NCBI GenBank assembly: GCA_001295865.1
Contig: LJHW01000022.1
Coordinates: forward strand, 78,491-142,490
DNA from: a beta proteobacterium AAP65
Lineage (GTDB): Bacteria > Pseudomonadota > Gammaproteobacteria > Burkholderiales > Burkholderiaceae_C
Length of the DNA stretch: 64,000 nt
Reading direction: 5' to 3'
A model generated the notes under the pieces. It was not told where the DNA came from, did not search any database, and saw nothing but the letters and a program-made list of their open reading frames with translations. Both the position numbers and the translations under genes were made by a program. Shown piece by piece: positions 44,395 to 53,362 of this stretch (the first letter of the stretch is position 1; each line of letters begins with the position of its first letter).

Positions 44395-46527
44395 GTGCCT
44401 GAGCGGGGTGTGCAGGCCGGGCTGCTCGGCTGGCTGCTGGCCACGGCCGTGGCAGCCGGCGCAGCGCCGGCCGCGCCAGCGCCGCCGGCCGAGGCCGAGC
44501 AGCCCGCGCTGCTGCTGGTGGGCGACAGCACCCTGGCGCCGCGCAGCGGTTATGGCGATGCACTCTGCGGACGCATGGCCCCCGGCTGGGCCTGCCTGAA
44601 CCTGGCACGCGGCGGGCGCAGCACCAAGAGCTACCGCGAAGAAGGCTTGTGGGACCGTGTGTTGGCGCGCCTGCGCACGCGCCAGGGCAAGGCGCCGCAC
44701 GTGGTGTTGATCCAGTTCGGCCACAACGACCAACCCGGCAAACCCGGCCGCAGCACCGACCTGGCCACCGAGTTCCCGGCCAATCTGCGGCGCTACGTGG
44801 AAGAGGTGCGTGCCGCCGGCGGCCTGCCCGTGCTGGGCACACCGCTCACGCGCCGCAGCTTCAAGGAAGGCCAGCTCCAGGGCGACTTGGAACCCTGGGC
44901 CGACACCACGCGCCGCGTGGCGCGTGAACTCGGCGTGCCGCTGGTGGACACGCTGGCCAGCAGCGCGGCGCGCGTGCAGGCCCTGGGCGAGGCGGTGGCC
45001 GACACGCTGGCCGTGGCCGCCAAGCCCGTGCCGGGTGAAGCACCGGGGCGCGGCTCCAACAGCTTCGACCGCACGCACGTCGGGCCGCGCGGGGCCTGCC
45101 TCTTTGCGGCCTTGTCGGCGCCCCTGCTCGCGCAGGCGGTGCCGGCCTTGCGCGTGGCCTTCGTCACGACCGGCTTGCCTGACGAGGCTGCCTGCCTGGC
45201 CTTGCCGCCCCCGCCACCGGCGGCGGCGTTGGGTCAGGCCAGCGAGTTGCACCGAGGCAGCTACTCGATGCCGGGTTGGGCCGTGGGCACGCAGGGCGGA
45301 CGCGGTGGCCGGGTGCTGCGTGTCACCAACTTGCAGGCCAGCGGCCCCGGTTCGCTGCGCGCCGCGCTGGAAGCGCGCGGCCCGCGCAACATCGTCTTCG
45401 AGGTCGGCGGCGTCATCGACCTGCAAGGCGGCAAGCTCGATATCCGCGAGCCCTTCGTCACCATCGCCGGGCAGACGGCGCCGGCGCCCGGCATCACGCT
45501 CATCAAGGGCGAGGTGCGCGTGGGCACGCACGACGTCATCGTGCAGCACCTGCGCTTCCGCCCCGGTGCCTGGGGCCGGCCCGTGCGCAGCGGTGGTGAC
45601 CAGGATGGCCTGAGCACCGGCGCCGGCGCTCACCAGGTCATCGTCGACCACTGCAGCTTCAGCTGGGCCACCGACGAAAACCTCTCGGTGGGCGGCCCGC
45701 GTTTCCCGGGCAGCACGCCCGAGGCTTGGCGCCGCCACACCGGCCGCGCCATCACCTTCAGCCACAACCTCATCTACGAAGGCCTGGGCCATTCGGTGCA
45801 TGCCAAGGGCGAGCACAGCAAGGGCACGCTGGTCCACGACAACGCCACCGGCATCCTGCTGCACGCCAACCTCTACGCCAGCAACCGCGAGCGCAACGCG
45901 CTGTTCAAGGGTGGCGTGCACGCGGCGATGGTCAACAACCTCGTCTTCAACCCCGGCACGCGCGCCGTGCACTACAACCTGCCCGCCGGCGAGTGGGAGG
46001 GCCAGCCGCACCAGACCGGCAGCATCGCGCTGCTGGGCAACCTGCTGCGCCACGGGCCCGACACCCGCGCCGGCCTGCCGCTCTTCGTGCTGGGCGGGCA
46101 TGGCGACGTGGAACTGCACCTCGACGGCAACGCGGCCGTCGACGCGCTGGGCCGGGTGCTGCCGCTGACGGCGGTGGACAACGCCGGCCGCGCCCGCATC
46201 CTTGAAGTGCCCGCCGCGCAGGCCCCACTGCCGCCCGATCTGCGCCTGCTGCCCGTGGCAGAGCTGGAGCTGCAGCTCACGCGCGCCGCCGGCGCCCGCC
46301 CCTGGGACCGCGACGAAGCCGACCAGAAGCTGCTGGCCGACGTGGCCGAAGGCCGCGGGCGCCTGATCGACGACGAGACCCAGGGCCTGGGCTACCCTCG
46401 CCACGCACCTGCGCGGCGGCCTTTCAAAGCGGCCGACTGGCATCTGCACGACCTCAGCCCGCGTGCGGGCTGGGCCTTGCTGTTCCAGGGCCTGCCTGCC
46501 GCCGACACCACCGCCTCGCGACCTTGA
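44395..46527 (+). CDS. Secreted SGNH acetylesterase (CE12) - PL1-like lyase fusion
   Basis: 710 residues; the only near start is a GTG at 44395, 6 bases after the previous stop. A signal peptide lies in the first ~25 residues. Residues ~36-250 are an SGNH hydrolase of the rhamnogalacturonan acetylesterase kind: Ser45 in GDSTLAP, GGRS, GHND (109-112) and the Asp225/His228 pair in DRTHVG. Residues ~285-670 are a parallel beta-helix of the PL1-like pectate lyase group (LRVTNLQASGPGSLRAAL, VDHCSFSWATDENLS). In many relatives of this lyase group the next block reads ERNP..K/RGG; here it is ERNALFKGG (499-507), with Pro-x changed. The fusion would deacetylate and cut rhamnogalacturonan or acetylated pectin. 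Lyase activity is uncertain. Confidence 0.85.
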   Translation: MPERGVQAGLLGWLLATAVAAGAAPAAPAPPAEAEQPALLLVGDSTLAPRSGYGDALCGRMAPGWACLNLARGGRSTKSYREEGLWDRVLARLRTRQGKAPHVVLIQFGHNDQPGKPGRSTDLATEFPANLRRYVEEVRAAGGLPVLGTPLTRRSFKEGQLQGDLEPWADTTRRVARELGVPLVDTLASSAARVQALGEAVADTLAVAAKPVPGEAPGRGSNSFDRTHVGPRGACLFAALSAPLLAQAVPALRVAFVTTGLPDEAACLALPPPPPAAALGQASELHRGSYSMPGWAVGTQGGRGGRVLRVTNLQASGPGSLRAALEARGPRNIVFEVGGVIDLQGGKLDIREPFVTIAGQTAPAPGITLIKGEVRVGTHDVIVQHLRFRPGAWGRPVRSGGDQDGLSTGAGAHQVIVDHCSFSWATDENLSVGGPRFPGSTPEAWRRHTGRAITFSHNLIYEGLGHSVHAKGEHSKGTLVHDNATGILLHANLYASNRERNALFKGGVHAAMVNNLVFNPGTRAVHYNLPAGEWEGQPHQTGSIALLGNLLRHGPDTRAGLPLFVLGGHGDVELHLDGNAAVDALGRVLPLTAVDNAGRARILEVPAAQAPLPPDLRLLPVAELELQLTRAAGARPWDRDEADQKLLADVAEGRGRLIDDETQGLGYPRHAPARRPFKAADWHLHDLSPRAGWALLFQGLPAADTTASRP

Positions 46528-47054
46528 GCTTCTTTCCTGCCGACCTGGCCAGCTGGTTCACGCCAGCTCAGCTGCTGGGCTACGCTGCCTTCGTGTTGGG
46601 CATGGCGTGTTTCCTGCAAACCGACGACCGGCGCTTCAAGCTCTACATGGCGGCGGAATGCGCGGCCTACATCGGCCACTTCGCGCTGCTGGGCCAGCCC
46701 ACGGCGGTGGCGAGCACGGCGGTGTCGCTGGGGCGCTCCATCGCTTCGTTGAAGTGGCGCACGCCGGCGGTGGGGCTGTTCTTCATCGCGCTGAGCCTGG
46801 CCTTGGGCGCCTGGCTTTTCCAGGGCTGGCTGAGCCTGCTGCCCATCGCGGCCTCTTGCATCGGCACCACGGCGCTGTTCTTTCTGACGGGCCTGCGCAT
46901 GCGCGCGCTGATGCTGGTGGGCACGCTGCTCTGGCTGGTGAACAACCTGTTCGTGGGCAGCATCGGCGGCACGCTGCTGGAGGCCTGCCTGGCGCTGGCC
47001 AACCTGCGCACCATCGCGCAGCTGTGGCGGGCCGAGTCGCAGGCCGCAGCCTGA
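46524..47054 (+). CDS. ygjV: YgjV-family membrane protein
   Basis: 176 residues. The start is TTG at 46524, overlapping the previous stop as TTGA, and no ATG lies in the first ~30 codons of the frame that would keep the conserved start. Five hydrophobic segments, with the YgjV motifs QTDDRRFKLYMAAECAAYIGHF and an LWLVNNLFVGSIGGTLLEACL block in the last helix pair. The function is unknown. In E. coli ygjV lies next to uxaA-uxaC-exuT, the galacturonate genes, and here it follows pectinase genes; this is a useful hint of a role in uronate uptake or tolerance. It converges with the peptidase gene 7 bases away. Confidence 0.85.
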   Translation: MSFFPADLASWFTPAQLLGYAAFVLGMACFLQTDDRRFKLYMAAECAAYIGHFALLGQPTAVASTAVSLGRSIASLKWRTPAVGLFFIALSLALGAWLFQGWLSLLPIAASCIGTTALFFLTGLRMRALMLVGTLLWLVNNLFVGSIGGTLLEACLALANLRTIAQLWRAESQAAA

Positions 47055-47061
47055 AGCGGCA

Positions 47062-49269
47062 TCAGGGCGGGTCGTTCACCGGCCGCCCGGCCAGCAGCCG
47101 CTGCACGAATTCCACCGTGGCGTGGTGCAGGAAGTTGCGGTTGTTGGCGCGGCTGAAACCGTGGCCCTCGTTTTCGCCGGTGAGAAACCACACCGGCGTG
47201 CCCTGCGCACGCAGCGCCTGCACCATCTGATCGGCCTCGCGCCAGGGCACACGCGGGTCGTTGCGGCCGTGCACGATGAACATCGGCTTGTGCATCTGCG
47301 CCACGCGGTTCAGCGGCGCAATGCTGTTCAGGAAGGCGCGCATGGCGGGGTCGCGCTCGTCGCCGTATTCGAGCCGGCGGTTGTCGCGGCGGTAGCTCTC
47401 GGTGTGCTCCAGCAGGCTGACGAAGTTGCTCACGCCCACGCGGCTGATGGCGCCCAGGATGCGTGCGTTTTCGGCCGCGGCCACCGCCAGCGCCATGTAG
47501 CCGCCGTAGCTGCCGCCGGCCACCACGACGCGGCCCGCGTCCACGCCGGGCAGCGTGGCCAGGTGGTCGAGCAGGCTGCTGATGTCGCGCACGGCGCCTT
47601 CGCGTTGGCGGCCGTTGTCGAGGTCGAGAAAACGGCGGCCGAAGCCCTCGCTGCCGCGCACATTGGGCAGCACCAGGTGCATGCCCAGTTCCTGCACCAC
47701 GTGGCGCAGCGTGCCCTGCAGGAAACTGGGCCGCGCCTGCGAGCTGGGCCCGCCGTGGATCTCGATGAATACCGGCCGCGGCCCGCTGAAATGCGCCGGC
47801 GGCGCGATGTGCAGCGCGCTGATCTCGGTGCCGTCGAAGCTCTGCCAGCGCAGCGTGCGCAGCGCCGGCTGGGGTGTGCCGGCCGCCTGCACGCTGGCGC
47901 TCCAGGGTTGCACGTCGCCGCGTTCCAGGTCCAGCACCCAGGGCCGCCCCGGGCTTTGCGGCGAAACGTGGTTGAAGGCCAGCAGCGGCAGCCTCGGGTG
48001 CCAGGCCAGCGCACCGATCACGCCTGGGGGCACGCCCGCCGGTCGGCGCAGCTCGCCCGCGCCGTCTTGGGGCAGGAAGAGGCGCAGCACCGACAGGCCT
48101 TGCTCGTTGTGCACCAGCGCCAGCGGCCGTGGCGGGCCGCCGGGCGGTGGCACGGCCAGACCTTCCAGATCGGCCGCGGGGCCTGCGCTGTAGCGCGTGC
48201 GCTGTCCGCTCTCGGCATCCAGGGCAGACAGGCCGCGGAAATCACCATCGACCGGCCGCGTCCACAGCAGGCCGGGCAGCGGGGTGTTGGGCGGCGTATC
48301 GGGCGGGCCCGCGTCCGCCAGCACCGGGCCGTGGGTGGTGGTAGCGCTGTTGCCGCTGCCGGTGATGGGCCGCGGCGGGCCGCCGCGCCAGAGGTGGCGC
48401 CACACCCGGCTGCTGCGGCCGACGGTGTGCAGCAGCGTGAGGTCGCCGTTGGCCAGCACGCGCAGCTCGCCCAGGCGTGTGCCTTCGGCGCGCGCCAGCA
48501 CTTGCGGTTCGGCGTCGGGGCGTTGGGGGTCGATGCGCCACAGCTCGGTGCGCGCCTGGCGGGCGCCGGGGGCGGGCGCCTTGTTCTCCGCACCCTCGTC
48601 GCTTGGGTCGTCTTCTTCGTTGCTGCGTGCAGCGCGGCGGTCCAGCGTGGTCAGCAGCACGGCCAGGCTGCGGCCATCGCTGGCCCCAGGCGCGAAGGCG
48701 TAGTCGGCTACACGCAGGTGCGCGGGGGTGAGCGGCACGGGGGCTTCATGGCCTTCGGGGTCGAGGCGGAAGAGCCGCCAGGCTTCGTCGCCATCGGTGT
48801 CGCGGCTGTACACGAGGTAGGCGCCGGCCTGCGGCTCCCACAGCGCGCGCTGCACGGCGTGGCGTTCACGGGTCAGCGCTTGCGGCCGCGCGCCGGGCTC
48901 GCGCAGGCGGTGCAGCTGCGGCGTGCCGGCGCTGGCGCCGCCGCTGCCGGCCACCACCAGCATCTCGGCGCGCTGCGGGTGCCAGTCGACAAACCGCAGG
49001 CTGCGCGGCGCGGCGGTTTCGGCGCGTGGCAGGCGCGGGATCGGGGGAAGGCCTTCGGCGCGCAGTTGCGGGCCGGGGGCGAGCCGTGGCGTGTTGGCGC
49101 CGGCGATGTCGGTGCCTTCGGCGCTGTTGGTGCTGCCGGCGTTTTGGGCCAGCGCCGGGTTGCCGAAGCCAGCGCCCAGCAGGGCCAGCAGGCCGAGGGC
49201 GCGCCAGCCGGCGCGGGCGTTTGCGCCTGGGCGCAGCGAGGGGGCGGCTTCGGGATCGCTGGGCTTCAT
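47062..49269 (-). CDS. S9-family (prolyl oligopeptidase-like) exported peptidase
   Basis: 735 residues starting ATGA-coupled to kdgK. A signal-like segment lies near residues 22-42 (WRALGLLALLGAGFGNPALAQ), so the protein is probably periplasmic. A propeller of ~400 residues is followed by an alpha/beta-hydrolase domain with nucleophile Ser587 in GGSYGGYMA, Asp671 in NDPRVPW and His703 in EGHGF, the full S9 triad. Such enzymes cut short peptides or act as acyl-aminoacyl peptidases; a few related hydrolases act on other esters. A pectin-related substrate is possible only by context. Confidence 0.87.
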   Translation of the reverse strand: MKPSDPEAAPSLRPGANARAGWRALGLLALLGAGFGNPALAQNAGSTNSAEGTDIAGANTPRLAPGPQLRAEGLPPIPRLPRAETAAPRSLRFVDWHPQRAEMLVVAGSGGASAGTPQLHRLREPGARPQALTRERHAVQRALWEPQAGAYLVYSRDTDGDEAWRLFRLDPEGHEAPVPLTPAHLRVADYAFAPGASDGRSLAVLLTTLDRRAARSNEEDDPSDEGAENKAPAPGARQARTELWRIDPQRPDAEPQVLARAEGTRLGELRVLANGDLTLLHTVGRSSRVWRHLWRGGPPRPITGSGNSATTTHGPVLADAGPPDTPPNTPLPGLLWTRPVDGDFRGLSALDAESGQRTRYSAGPAADLEGLAVPPPGGPPRPLALVHNEQGLSVLRLFLPQDGAGELRRPAGVPPGVIGALAWHPRLPLLAFNHVSPQSPGRPWVLDLERGDVQPWSASVQAAGTPQPALRTLRWQSFDGTEISALHIAPPAHFSGPRPVFIEIHGGPSSQARPSFLQGTLRHVVQELGMHLVLPNVRGSEGFGRRFLDLDNGRQREGAVRDISSLLDHLATLPGVDAGRVVVAGGSYGGYMALAVAAAENARILGAISRVGVSNFVSLLEHTESYRRDNRRLEYGDERDPAMRAFLNSIAPLNRVAQMHKPMFIVHGRNDPRVPWREADQMVQALRAQGTPVWFLTGENEGHGFSRANNRNFLHHATVEFVQRLLAGRPVNDPP

Positions 49270-50225
49270 CGCGGCATGGCCTCGGGGGGAATCACGGCCC
49301 CCCGATGCTGCACGACGATGCTGGCCAGCTGGTTGCCAGCAGCAGCCGCCGCCGCGGCGCTGCCGCCGGCCAGGCGCGTGGCGAGGTAGGCGCCGGCAAA
49401 GCTGTCGCCGGCGGCGGTGGTGTCCACCACCTGGGGCACGGGCACCGTGGGTACTTCAAGCGGCGCCTGCCCCTGCAGCCGCACCAGCGTGGGCGCGGCG
49501 CCGCGTTTGACCACCACCTCGGCACAGGGCAGGGCCAGCGTGCGCGCCAGCGCGGTGGCTGCGCCCGCGGGTGTGGCCGGGTCGCCCCAGAGCAGCTGTT
49601 CGTCGTCCAGCGTGGCCAGCACGGTGCTGGCCAGCGCGGTGAAGGTGCTGAAGGCGGCCTGCGCAGTGGCGGCATCGGCCCACAGGCGCGGGCGGTAGTT
49701 GTTGTCGAAGACCACCGCCGCGCCGCGCGCGCGCAGGCGCTGCGCCAGCGCCGCCAGCCGCGCACGCCCGGCCGGCGGCAGGATGGCCAGGCTGATGCCG
49801 CTGAGGTACAGCGCGTCGATCTGCTCGGCCTGCTGTTCCAGCGGTGTGTCGCCCTCGGCGGTGTCGAAGTAGGCGCGCGCGGCCGCCTGTTCACGCCAGT
49901 AGTGGAAACGGCGTTCGCCGTGTGCGTCCACTTCGATGAGGTACAGGCCCGGCAGCTTGCCCGGCAGCCGCCGCACCAGGCCGGTGGCAATGCCCTCGGC
50001 CTGCCAGCGCTGCAGCAGGCCGGTGCTCAGGCCGTCGTCGCCCAAAGCGGTGGCGTAGTCCACACGCAGGCCGTGGCGGGCGCCGCAGCGCGCCAGGTAG
50101 ACGGCGGTGTTCAAGGTGTCGCCGCCGTAACCCTGCTGCAGCGTGCCGAAAGGCTGGCCCTGCAGTTCGAGCATGCATTCGCCGATGGCCACGATGCGCG
50201 GGCCGGTGCCCGGGGTGCCTGCCAT
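49266..50225 (-). CDS. kdgK: 2-keto-3-deoxygluconate kinase
   Basis: 319 residues from the ATG at 50225 (AGGGGA upstream). PfkB/ribokinase fold: IVAIGECMLEL, GYGGDTLNTAVYLARCG and the second signature DTTAAGDSFAGAYLA with the catalytic Asp. The sequence and the GECM..L..G.GGDTLNTA start are typical of KdgK. It makes 2-keto-3-deoxy-6-phosphogluconate, which an aldolase outside the window would split. A perfect 13-base palindrome lies 23 bases upstream. It overlaps the peptidase gene by ATGA. Confidence 0.93.
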   Translation of the reverse strand: MAGTPGTGPRIVAIGECMLELQGQPFGTLQQGYGGDTLNTAVYLARCGARHGLRVDYATALGDDGLSTGLLQRWQAEGIATGLVRRLPGKLPGLYLIEVDAHGERRFHYWREQAAARAYFDTAEGDTPLEQQAEQIDALYLSGISLAILPPAGRARLAALAQRLRARGAAVVFDNNYRPRLWADAATAQAAFSTFTALASTVLATLDDEQLLWGDPATPAGAATALARTLALPCAEVVVKRGAAPTLVRLQGQAPLEVPTVPVPQVVDTTAAGDSFAGAYLATRLAGGSAAAAAAAGNQLASIVVQHRGAVIPPEAMPR

Positions 50226-50247
50226 GTGGATTCCCCTATCTCTTTTT

Positions 50248-50260
50248 GAAACGACGTTTC
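50248..50260. promoter_or_regulatory. Putative KdgR operator between kdgK and udh
   Basis: GAAACGACGTTTC is a perfect palindrome of six base pairs around a central A. With its TTT flank it fits the core of the KdgR box as I recall it (TRAAAYRNYRTTT). It sits in the 89-base gap between the divergent kdgK and udh genes. TTGAAA (50246-50251) and TATTCT (50263-50268) overlap or touch it, so binding would block promoters both ways. Its arms match those of the imperfect palindrome at 37413-37431. Confidence 0.72.
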
Positions 50261-50314
50261 GATATTCTAGGCACCTGATTTCACCTGCCCGCTCCGGGCC
50301 GACCCTGGGCCCTG

Positions 50315-51133
50315 ATGAACACCGCCCCGCCCGTTTTCGACACGCTCCTGCTCACCGGTGCCGCCGGCACCCTGGGCCGCGCCCTGGCGCCCAGCCTGCG
50401 CGCCCTGTGCCGCACGCTGCGCCTGAGCGACCTGCCCGCCGCCCTGGCTGCGCTGCCGCTGCAGCCCAGTGACGACGCCCGCCCCGCGGACCTGGCCGAC
50501 GCCGCCGCCATGGACGCGCTGCTGCACGGCGTGCAGGCCGTGGTGCACCTGGGCGGGGTCTCGGTGGAAGGGCCGTTTGCGTCCATCCTGGCGGCCAACC
50601 TGGCCGGCACCACACACCTGTACGAAGCCGCGCGCCGCGCCGGCACGCGCCGCATCGTCTTCGCCAGCAGCAACCACGTGACGGGCGGCTACCCGCAGGG
50701 CCAGAGTCTCACCACGGCCTGCCCGCCGCGGCCCGATGGCTTCTACGGCGCCAGCAAGCTCTACGGCGAAGGCCTGGCGGCGCTGTACTGGCAGCGCTAC
50801 GGCATCGAGAGCGTGTGCCTGCGCATCGGCAGTGCCACGCCCGAGCCCACCGACGCCCGCGCGCTGGCCACCTGGCTGAGCCAACGCGACCTGGTGCAGC
50901 TGGTGCGCGCCGCGCTTACCGCCCCGGGCGTGGGCTGCACCGTGGCCTACGGCTGCAGCGCCAACACGCGCCGCTGGTGGCAAGACGACGCCACCTGGGC
51001 GCGCCTGGGCTACGCCCCGCAAGACAACGCCGAAGCCTGGGCTGCGCAGCTGCAAGACCGGCTGCTGCCCGAAGGCCCGGAGCGTGAACTGCAGGGCGGT
51101 TCTTTCCTCGGCATCGGGCCTTTCGACGCATGA
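50315..51133 (+). CDS. udh: Uronate dehydrogenase
   Basis: 272 residues, an extended SDR enzyme. [14 protein letters not shown] is the NAD loop, [30 protein letters not shown] and FASSNHVTG carry the catalytic serine region, [10 protein letters not shown] holds the Tyr/Lys pair, and [10 protein letters not shown] and [11 protein letters not shown] follow. The protein aligns well with Pseudomonas Udh. It oxidises galacturonate and glucuronate to the aldaric acid lactones with NAD+. Its stop overlaps the garD start (ATGA), so the next step is made with it. The promoter faces the KdgR-like palindrome. Confidence 0.93.
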   Translation: MNTAPPVFDTLLLTGAAGTLGRALAPSLRALCRTLRLSDLPAALAALPLQPSDDARPADLADAAAMDALLHGVQAVVHLGGVSVEGPFASILAANLAGTTHLYEAARRAGTRRIVFASSNHVTGGYPQGQSLTTACPPRPDGFYGASKLYGEGLAALYWQRYGIESVCLRIGSATPEPTDARALATWLSQRDLVQLVRAALTAPGVGCTVAYGCSANTRRWWQDDATWARLGYAPQDNAEAWAAQLQDRLLPEGPERELQGGSFLGIGPFDA

Positions 51134-52689
51134 GCAACGCACCGGCTTCAGACCGCCGCCTGCTGCAGCAGCACGCGCAAGACAACGTGGCCATCGCGGT
51201 GCAGGCTGGCGGCCTGCCCGCAGGCACGGCGCTGGCCAGCGGCCTGGTGCTGCGCGACACCGTGCCGCAGGCGCACAAGGTGGCCCTGTCAGACATCCCC
51301 GCCGGCGCCGAGGTGCGCCGCTACGGCGTGGCCATCGGCCATGCGCTGCGCGACATCGCGGCCGGCAGCTGGGTGCACGAACGCCTGCTGCAGCCGCTGC
51401 CCGCGCGTGAGCTTCAAGGCCTGCCCATGGCCACCGCCACGCCGCCGGCCGCACCGCCTTTGCACGGCCACAGCTTCCAGGGCTACCGCAATGCCGATGG
51501 CAGCGTGGGCACGCGCAACCTGCTGGCCATCAGCACCACGGTGCAGTGCGTGGCCGGTGTGCTGGACGTGGCGGTGCAGCGCATCCGCAGTGAACTGCTG
51601 CCGCGTTTTCCTAACGTCGACGGCGTGCTGGGCCTGGAGCACGCCTACGGCTGCGGCGTGGCCATCAACGCGCCCGGTGCCGAGATCCCCATCCGCACGC
51701 TGCGCCACCTGGCGATGAACCCCAACTTCGGCGGCGAAGTCATGCTGCTCGGCCTGGGCTGCGAGAAGCTGCAGCCCGAGCTGCTGCTGCCCGCCGGCAG
51801 CCTGCCCCTGCACACCGCGCAGACGCTGAGCACGCTGCGCCTGCAAGACCCGCAGCACGTGGGTTTCGGCGCGATGGTGGATCACCTCGTGCAAAGCGCC
51901 GTGCCCCACCTGGAACGCCTGAACGCACGCCGCCGCGAGACCGTGCCCGCCAGCGCGCTGGTGGTGGGCGTGCAGTGCGGCGGCAGCGACGCCTTCAGCG
52001 GCCTGACCGCCAACCCCGCCGTGGGCCATTGCACCGACCTGCTGCTGCGCGCCGGTGCCACCGTGCTCTTCAGCGAAACCACCGAGGTGCGCGATGCCAT
52101 CGCGCAGCTCACCGCGCGCGCCGCCACGCCGGCCGTGGCGCAGCACCTCATCGACGAGATGGCCTGGTACGACGACTACCTGGCCCGCGGCGGTGCCGAC
52201 CGCAGCGCCAACACCACGCCGGGCAACAAAGCCGGTGGGCTGAGCCACATCGTCGAGAAGGCCATGGGCAGCGTGGTCAAGAGCGGCAGCGCGGCCATTA
52301 CCGGCGTGCTCTCGCCCGGCGAGCGTGTGCCGCCGGGCGCGCCGGGCCTCTACTACTGCGCCACGCCGGCGAGTGATTTCATCTGCGGCACGCTGCAGCT
52401 GGCCGCGGGCATGAACCTGCACGTCTTCACCACCGGCCGCGGCACGCCTTACGGCCTGGCCGCCTGCCCGGTGCTGAAAGTGGCCACGCGCAGCGAGCTC
52501 GCCGAACGCTGGCACGACCTGATGGACATCGACGCCGGGCCGGTTGCCGACGGCCGCGCCACGGTGCAAGAGCTCGGCGAGCTGATGTTCCGCAGCCTGC
52601 TCGAGGTGGCCAGCGGGAAACGCACCTGGGCTGAACATTGGGGCCTGCACAACGCGCTGGTGCTGTTCAACCCGGCGCCGGTCACTTGA
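51130..52689 (+). CDS. garD: Galactarate dehydratase
   Basis: 519 residues (E. coli GarD 523), aligned from [12 protein letters not shown] to the end FNPAPVT. The N-terminal SAF-like domain (1-~95) precedes the UxaA C-terminal domain: [35 protein letters not shown] and [10 protein letters not shown] with the metal-binding cysteines, and [23 protein letters not shown]. It converts galactarate to 5-keto-4-deoxy-D-glucarate. Udh, GarD and a GarL-like aldolase at 26957 would give pyruvate and tartronate semialdehyde. GarD is stricter for galactarate than UxaA for altronate; the end of the protein fits GarD. Confidence 0.93.
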   Translation: MSNAPASDRRLLQQHAQDNVAIAVQAGGLPAGTALASGLVLRDTVPQAHKVALSDIPAGAEVRRYGVAIGHALRDIAAGSWVHERLLQPLPARELQGLPMATATPPAAPPLHGHSFQGYRNADGSVGTRNLLAISTTVQCVAGVLDVAVQRIRSELLPRFPNVDGVLGLEHAYGCGVAINAPGAEIPIRTLRHLAMNPNFGGEVMLLGLGCEKLQPELLLPAGSLPLHTAQTLSTLRLQDPQHVGFGAMVDHLVQSAVPHLERLNARRRETVPASALVVGVQCGGSDAFSGLTANPAVGHCTDLLLRAGATVLFSETTEVRDAIAQLTARAATPAVAQHLIDEMAWYDDYLARGGADRSANTTPGNKAGGLSHIVEKAMGSVVKSGSAAITGVLSPGERVPPGAPGLYYCATPASDFICGTLQLAAGMNLHVFTTGRGTPYGLAACPVLKVATRSELAERWHDLMDIDAGPVADGRATVQELGELMFRSLLEVASGKRTWAEHWGLHNALVLFNPAPVT

Positions 52690-53324
52690 GCCCGCCCGGC
52701 CGCGCCGCCTGCGCGCGCTGCCTGCGCCCGCAAGCCACCTGCCTGTGCGCGCTGGTGTGCCACACCGCGCACCGCAGCGAGGTGCTGGTGCTGCAGCACC
52801 CGCAAGAGCAGCGCCAGGCCAAGAACAGCGTGGGCTTGCTGCGGCTGTCGCTGGCGCATTGCGAGGTGGTGGTGGGTGAAGGCTTCGCGCCGGATGTGCT
52901 GGCCGCGCTGCTGCACCGGCCCGGGCGGCAGGCCTGGTTGCTTTATCCCGATGTACCGGCCGCGCCTGCGCCGCTTGTCCTGTCCGGTGCACCCAGCCCA
53001 GCCGACGCGCCTCTGCGCCTGGTGGTCATCGACGCCACCTGGCGCAAGAGCCTGCGCCTGCTGCTGGAGCATCCCGCCCTGGCTGCCTTGCCGCGATTGG
53101 CGCTGCCAGCGCCGCCGCCCACGCACTACCGCGCCATCCGCGCCGCGCGCCGGCCCGACCAGGTCTCGACGCTGGAAGCGACGGTGCAGGCGCTGGCGCT
53201 GATCGAAGGCCCGGCCTTCGACGGCGCGCCGCTGCTGGCGGCTTTCGGCCGTTTTGTCGATGCGGTGGCGGCGCGGCAGTCGGGCGCTGGAGCGGTTTCA
53301 GCACGCGCTGCCGTCGGCCCCTAG
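52686..53324 (+). CDS. DTW-domain tRNA-uridine aminocarboxypropyltransferase (TapT-like)
   Basis: 212 residues starting with TTG at 52686 in a TTGA overlap with the garD stop; an open frame before it is not real. A cysteine-rich start [15 protein letters not shown] probably binds zinc, then [20 protein letters not shown] and the motif IDATWRKS (the DTW signature, here DATW), then PTHYRAIR near the C-terminus. The family adds the 3-amino-3-carboxypropyl group of SAM to a uridine in tRNA. The coupling to garD is probably a matter of packing. Confidence 0.85.
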   Translation: MSPPGRAACARCLRPQATCLCALVCHTAHRSEVLVLQHPQEQRQAKNSVGLLRLSLAHCEVVVGEGFAPDVLAALLHRPGRQAWLLYPDVPAAPAPLVLSGAPSPADAPLRLVVIDATWRKSLRLLLEHPALAALPRLALPAPPPTHYRAIRAARRPDQVSTLEATVQALALIEGPAFDGAPLLAAFGRFVDAVAARQSGAGAVSARAAVGP

Positions 53325-53362
53325 GATGCGGGCACCGAACGCCCACCCCGCAAAGAACCGCC

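Noticed and set aside
41614..46449. A 1611-residue open frame on the minus strand across the pectinase genes
   Set aside because: It is the antisense of three clearly conserved genes. In this GC-rich DNA long empty frames arise from codon bias. Its translation is low-complexity (Ala, Gly, Arg, His, Gln) with no domain.
36541..50225. A kduI gene
   Set aside because: No frame in the locus resembles KduI; the step must be encoded elsewhere or done by another enzyme.
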